The notes under the pieces: model-generated
Database searches by the model: none
Seen by the model: only the letters and a program-made list of their open reading frames with translations
Told to the model about the DNA's origin: nothing
Assembly: GCA_035620975.1 (NCBI GenBank)
Contig: DASPFV010000196.1
Span: 1-24,913, forward strand
Source of the DNA: DASPFV01 sp035620975
Lineage (GTDB): Bacteria > Acidobacteriota > Vicinamibacteria > Vicinamibacterales > 2-12-FULL-66-21
DNA: 24,913 bases
Direction of reading: 5' to 3'
Part shown: positions 22,166 to 24,913 of the stretch, piece by piece
Position numbering within the stretch: position 1 is the first letter of the stretch
How the letters are laid out: each line of letters begins with the position of its first letter
Position numbers and translations under genes: made by a program

Positions 22166-24703
22166 TCAGGCTGGAGCCGCGTCAGGCTCCGGCTCCGCCG
22201 TCGTCGACGAGCTCGCCTCGCGCCGCCCCACCGTGCGCTGCAGGGTGCGCAGCGGAACGACGAGCGAGCCGTAGAGCGCTGCCGACGCCAGCATGGTGGC
22301 CGGTATGCCCTGCCAGATCGAGAGGCCCACCGCCAGGATCGATCCCAGCACGCCGCAGGCGCCGTTGACCCCCCACATCCAGGCCGTCGAGGCAGGGGAG
22401 ACCGAGCCGAGCCGGCGCAGGCCCACGGGGAAGAAGCAGCCGAGCAGCAGCGACAGCGGCGCGAGCAGCACGATCACCACCGCGCTGCGGACGGGAAGCG
22501 GCAAGGGGATCGTGGCCGCAGTGACGGCCGGGACGACCAGCGCCAGCCCGGCCAGACACGCGCCGGCCAGCAGCGGCAGCGCGCGCTCGGCGCGCGGCGT
22601 GGCTACGAGCCGGTCGGAGAGGTAGCTGCCCACGCCGGCGAACAGAATCATCGCGAAGAGCGTAATCGACAGCGTGTACGTCGGGTGCCCGAGGTAGATC
22701 GCGAACCGCTGCAGGAGCGCCATCTGTGCCAGCATGAACCCCAGCCCGATGCCGGCGAAATACAGGAGCGCAGCCCGGAAGGTCGCCGCCGGCAGCGCCG
22801 GCACGCCGCGCGAGGCGAGCGGGACCAGGATCACCGCGGCGACCATCGCTGCGGCAATGCCGAACAGCGCGACGAGCGTCGTCGTCGCATGGAGGTTGCC
22901 GTCCACGGCGCCGCCCGAGGGCAGCGCGCGGGCCCGCGTGAAGCTCGTGAGCTTCAGCATGTTGAAGAAGAACGGCCGCTCGTCGGACGGCGGGCTGAAA
23001 TCAAGATCCGGGTCGGCCGTCGCCTGCGCCAGCTCCTCCAGGGAGCGGCTGCGGGCGATGCGATCCAGCCGCTCGATCGCGCCGCCAGACCAGGGGGCCA
23101 CCTGGATCCGGAACTCCTCCAGCGCCGCGACGCGTTCGATCACCGCACGGTCCGCGGGCGTGAACGGCGCGCGCGAGACGAGCAGGGTTGCCACGGCGCC
23201 CCGCGACACCAGGATCGTATGCGCGAGCGGATCCGCGGTGCCCGCCTCGAGGAGCGCGGCCGTGGACAGCGCCAGCAGGCGGCTCGTCTCGGAGACGTGC
23301 TCGGGCGAGAACCACCGCGAGACGCTGAAGACCCCCGTCGGCGTGAGCCGCGCCAGGAGGACCTTCCATGCGCCGGTCGTGTAGAGGCCGTTCTCGGTCA
23401 GGCTGAAGGCGCCGGCGCCGGCGGCCGCCCACGTGTCGATGAGCGACATCTGGATCACGTCGAACGCCTCGCCGCTGCGCGTCATCCACGCCCGCGCGTC
23501 GTCGTGCACGAGCCGCACGTCGGAACGCCCGGCAATGCCGGCGAACGCGCGATGGCTGCCGGTCAGGAACGCCAGCATGGTGGCGTTCACGTCGATGCCC
23601 GTGATCGACGTGCTGCCGCCCCAGATGGCGGCGAGGATGTCGCGCCCGCCGCCGACGCCGATGACCGCCGCCGTTCCGCGACGCAGGTAATAGGGCAGCG
23701 TCGTCACGTCGTGGGCCACCCAGTCGAGCGCGGATCGGTCGCCGTTCCAGCGGGTGATGGGCGTGCCCGCCTCACCGTCGATGACCATCCACGCGGCCGT
23801 CACCGGCGCCGTCTGATGCCGCGCACCCGCGCCCCACAGGAACGGCATGCTGTCCCGCGGGCGTTCGACCACCACGTAGGAGTGGCTGTTCCACCTCGTG
23901 CGATCGATGTTGTCCGACATCCAGAAGAACCGGTTCTTCGTGTAGGCGACCTCGATTCCCCGCCAGTTCGCACCGTTGACCGCCGCAGCGGCGGCCAGCA
24001 CCACGGCGGCCGCCGCCGGCACCCGGCCGTCCGCGCCCGAGCAGCGGCTGAAGCACCAGGCACCCGTCGCCGCGACGGCGCTTCCGAGCAGCACGAGGGA
24101 GCTGAGATTGAACCATCCCGAATCGAGGAGCGGGACGACCGCCAGGCAGCCGAACGCGGCGCCCGCAAGGTCGCAGGCGTAAAGGGTCGCTATTGATGGG
24201 TGCCCCGGGTGCCCTGCCTCCGAGCGGTGCTCTTGGTGCTGCGGGTGCGACGGGTGTTCTGGCCGTGAGCGTGGCCGCGCGGCCGCATTGCCCGCTCCGC
24301 TCGTTCGGGTCAGCACGATCGTGACGGCCATCCCCGAGAGGTAGAAGGGCACCGCGAGGAGAGCGATTGTCGTGGTGAAGGCGACGAACCCGCTGGGGGA
24401 GCTGATGGGATGGACGGACAGCGGGATGGTCAGCGTGACGAGGTGGGTGAGCGTCATCGCAAGGGCGAACCCCAGCGTGATCGAGGGCAGCCGCCTCAGC
24501 GCGGCTGAACCGGCTAACGCCGGGCCGGCGAGGAACACCCGCACGGCGCCGGCCGCCATCCCCAGCATCGCGACCGAGAGCGCGAGGAAGGAGAGGTGAT
24601 ACCAGGTGAGCACCGACAGCAGCCGCGCGTCCAGGATCTCGAGGAGCAGCGTCGCGAAGGTGGTGCAGAACAGGCCGCTCAGGAGCAGCCGGGGGGAGGG
24701 CAT
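22166..24703 (-). CDS. membrane-fused spermidine-synthase-like protein
   Basis: An 845-residue protein with three parts. Residues about 5-250 contain six or seven hydrophobic segments. Residues about 255-560 are a spermidine-synthase-like Rossmann domain with V-I-G-V-G-G-G-R-D near 345, an acidic strand ITGIDVN near 364 and VHDDARAWM near 399. Residues about 600-810 are a second membrane block of about eight segments. Fused proteins of this kind are common in environmental bacteria and have no proven polyamine activity; they may act on another aminopropyl- or methyl-group acceptor. The LYACDLAGAAFG segment after the first block is characteristic. A His/Pro/Glu-rich stretch before it (about residues 144-172) is encoded by a micro-repeat. 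The ATG at 24703 follows TACGAT by six bases. The gene lies 42 bases downstream of rho. Confidence 0.82.
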   Translation of the reverse strand: MPSPRLLLSGLFCTTFATLLLEILDARLLSVLTWYHLSFLALSVAMLGMAAGAVRVFLAGPALAGSAALRRLPSITLGFALAMTLTHLVTLTIPLSVHPISSPSGFVAFTTTIALLAVPFYLSGMAVTIVLTRTSGAGNAAARPRSRPEHPSHPQHQEHRSEAGHPGHPSIATLYACDLAGAAFGCLAVVPLLDSGWFNLSSLVLLGSAVAATGAWCFSRCSGADGRVPAAAAVVLAAAAAVNGANWRGIEVAYTKNRFFWMSDNIDRTRWNSHSYVVVERPRDSMPFLWGAGARHQTAPVTAAWMVIDGEAGTPITRWNGDRSALDWVAHDVTTLPYYLRRGTAAVIGVGGGRDILAAIWGGSTSITGIDVNATMLAFLTGSHRAFAGIAGRSDVRLVHDDARAWMTRSGEAFDVIQMSLIDTWAAAGAGAFSLTENGLYTTGAWKVLLARLTPTGVFSVSRWFSPEHVSETSRLLALSTAALLEAGTADPLAHTILVSRGAVATLLVSRAPFTPADRAVIERVAALEEFRIQVAPWSGGAIERLDRIARSRSLEELAQATADPDLDFSPPSDERPFFFNMLKLTSFTRARALPSGGAVDGNLHATTTLVALFGIAAAMVAAVILVPLASRGVPALPAATFRAALLYFAGIGLGFMLAQMALLQRFAIYLGHPTYTLSITLFAMILFAGVGSYLSDRLVATPRAERALPLLAGACLAGLALVVPAVTAATIPLPLPVRSAVVIVLLAPLSLLLGCFFPVGLRRLGSVSPASTAWMWGVNGACGVLGSILAVGLSIWQGIPATMLASAALYGSLVVPLRTLQRTVGRREASSSTTAEPEPDAAPA
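24196..24262 (-). repeat. GGGTGC micro-repeat inside the spermidine-synthase-like gene
   Basis: Iterated GGTGCC, GGGTGC, GGTGCT and GGGTGT words (plus-strand reading). The run is translated on the minus strand as EHPSHPQHQEHRSEAGHPGH. It lies between membrane segments, where a loop can take extra residues. Confidence 0.7.
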
Positions 24704-24709
24704 CGTGGG

Positions 24710-24715
24710 ATCGTA
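24710..24715 (-). promoter_or_regulatory. putative -10 element, leaderless start of spermidine-synthase-like gene
   Basis: TACGAT on the minus strand ends six bases before the ATG at 24703, inside the 42-base gap after rho. Confidence 0.4.
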
Positions 24716-24724
24716 TCCCTTGCA

Positions 24725-24737
24725 GTGCCCAGGGCAC
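24725..24737. promoter_or_regulatory. small palindrome between rho and the next gene
   Basis: GTGCCC-A-GGGCAC has 6-bp arms with one central base. It starts eight bases after the rho stop codon. It could be a protein site over the next promoter or a very short 3' stem; no T-run follows. Confidence 0.35.
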
Positions 24738-24745
24738 CGCCGCCG

Positions 24746-24913
24746 TCACCTCCCATTCGCCATGGATCCCAGGAACTCCGCGTTGCCCTTGGTCTTCGCC
24801 ATCTTCGAGAGCAGGAGCTCCATGGCCTCGACGGCCGACAGCGGGGTGAGGACCTTGCGCAGGACCCACACGCGGTTCAGGTCCTCGCGCGCGAGGAGCA
24901 GTTCTTCCTTGCG
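24746..24913 (-). CDS. rho: transcription termination factor Rho, C-terminal end (partial)
   Basis: The last 55 codons and stop of a gene running off the right edge. The peptide starts RKEELLLAREDLNRVWVLRK, continues with a LTPLSAVEAMELLLSKMAKT segment and ends KGNAEFLGSMANGR. This matches the end of the Rho hexameric RNA helicase (E. coli RKEELML...ILRK...AMEFLINKLAMTKTNDDF). Rho ends transcription at unstructured C-rich RNA. The RNA-binding and ATPase domains are outside the window. The next gene on the same strand starts 42 bases downstream. Confidence 0.93.
   Translation of the reverse strand, partial: RKEELLLAREDLNRVWVLRKVLTPLSAVEAMELLLSKMAKTKGNAEFLGSMANGR

Noticed and set aside
22121..24196. 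Long plus-strand open frame of 691 codons, rich in Arg, Gly, Glu and Gln
   Set aside because: It is antisense to the spermidine-synthase-like gene, has no recognisable domain, and its Arg/Gly/His-rich composition is typical of a GC-rich shadow frame.

Overview
The window is GC-rich DNA with dense, mostly short-gapped genes on both strands. No rRNA, tRNA, IS element, phage gene or CRISPR array is visible. The best guess for the source is an Acidobacteriota genome, possibly Vicinamibacteria. This rests on a long ADOP-type orphan ABC permease without an ATPase, BACON, DUF547 and LolA-like secreted proteins, a PilZ-free chromosomal housekeeping setting (rho, rpmE, tag, CBS), and word-like micro-repeats between genes. 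The assignment is an inference, not something the sequence proves.

Layout. 1-3067: a DUF5996 protein, 3-methyladenine glycosylase I (tag) and a cystathionine beta-synthase with CBS domains; the first two are joined by a GAACC-type repeat. 3105-8254: a secreted two-repeat protein, a YjbQ-like protein with a long unknown C-terminal part, a VanZ-like membrane protein, a four-repeat BACON lipoprotein and a convergent LolA-like protein. 8395-12220: an alpha/beta hydrolase, then a tight DUF547 / SDR / AGCS sodium-amino-acid symporter cluster. 12409-14799: an ADOP permease. 14935-18865: a helicase plus DEDD exonuclease pair matching the MrfA/MrfB DNA-repair couple. 18873-24913: rpmE, an aldo/keto reductase, a secreted cupin protein, a methyltransferase, a membrane-embedded spermidine-synthase-like protein and the 3' end of rho.

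Two window-wide patterns stand out. First, seven genes have a TATAAT-like hexamer ending only 6-8 nt before the start codon, the geometry expected of leaderless transcripts; other genes have clear Shine-Dalgarno sites instead. Second, at least five families of short word-like repeats (GAACCTTGAACC; GCCGAGA heptamers; GGGATCGGGGAT; CACGGACGAACAC / GCGTGAATCCGCG; GGGTGC) fill intergenic gaps and also run into coding sequence. They appear to supply a start and a stop codon at the DUF5996/tag junction, a low-complexity insertion in MrfA, the C-terminal tail of MrfB, and a His/Pro-rich loop in the spermidine-synthase-like protein.

No wholly new defence or biosynthetic system is evident. The most rewarding items are the repair pair with its repeat-derived protein segments, the repeat-encoded gene boundaries, the leaderless promoter set, and three operator-like dyads placed on putative promoters.
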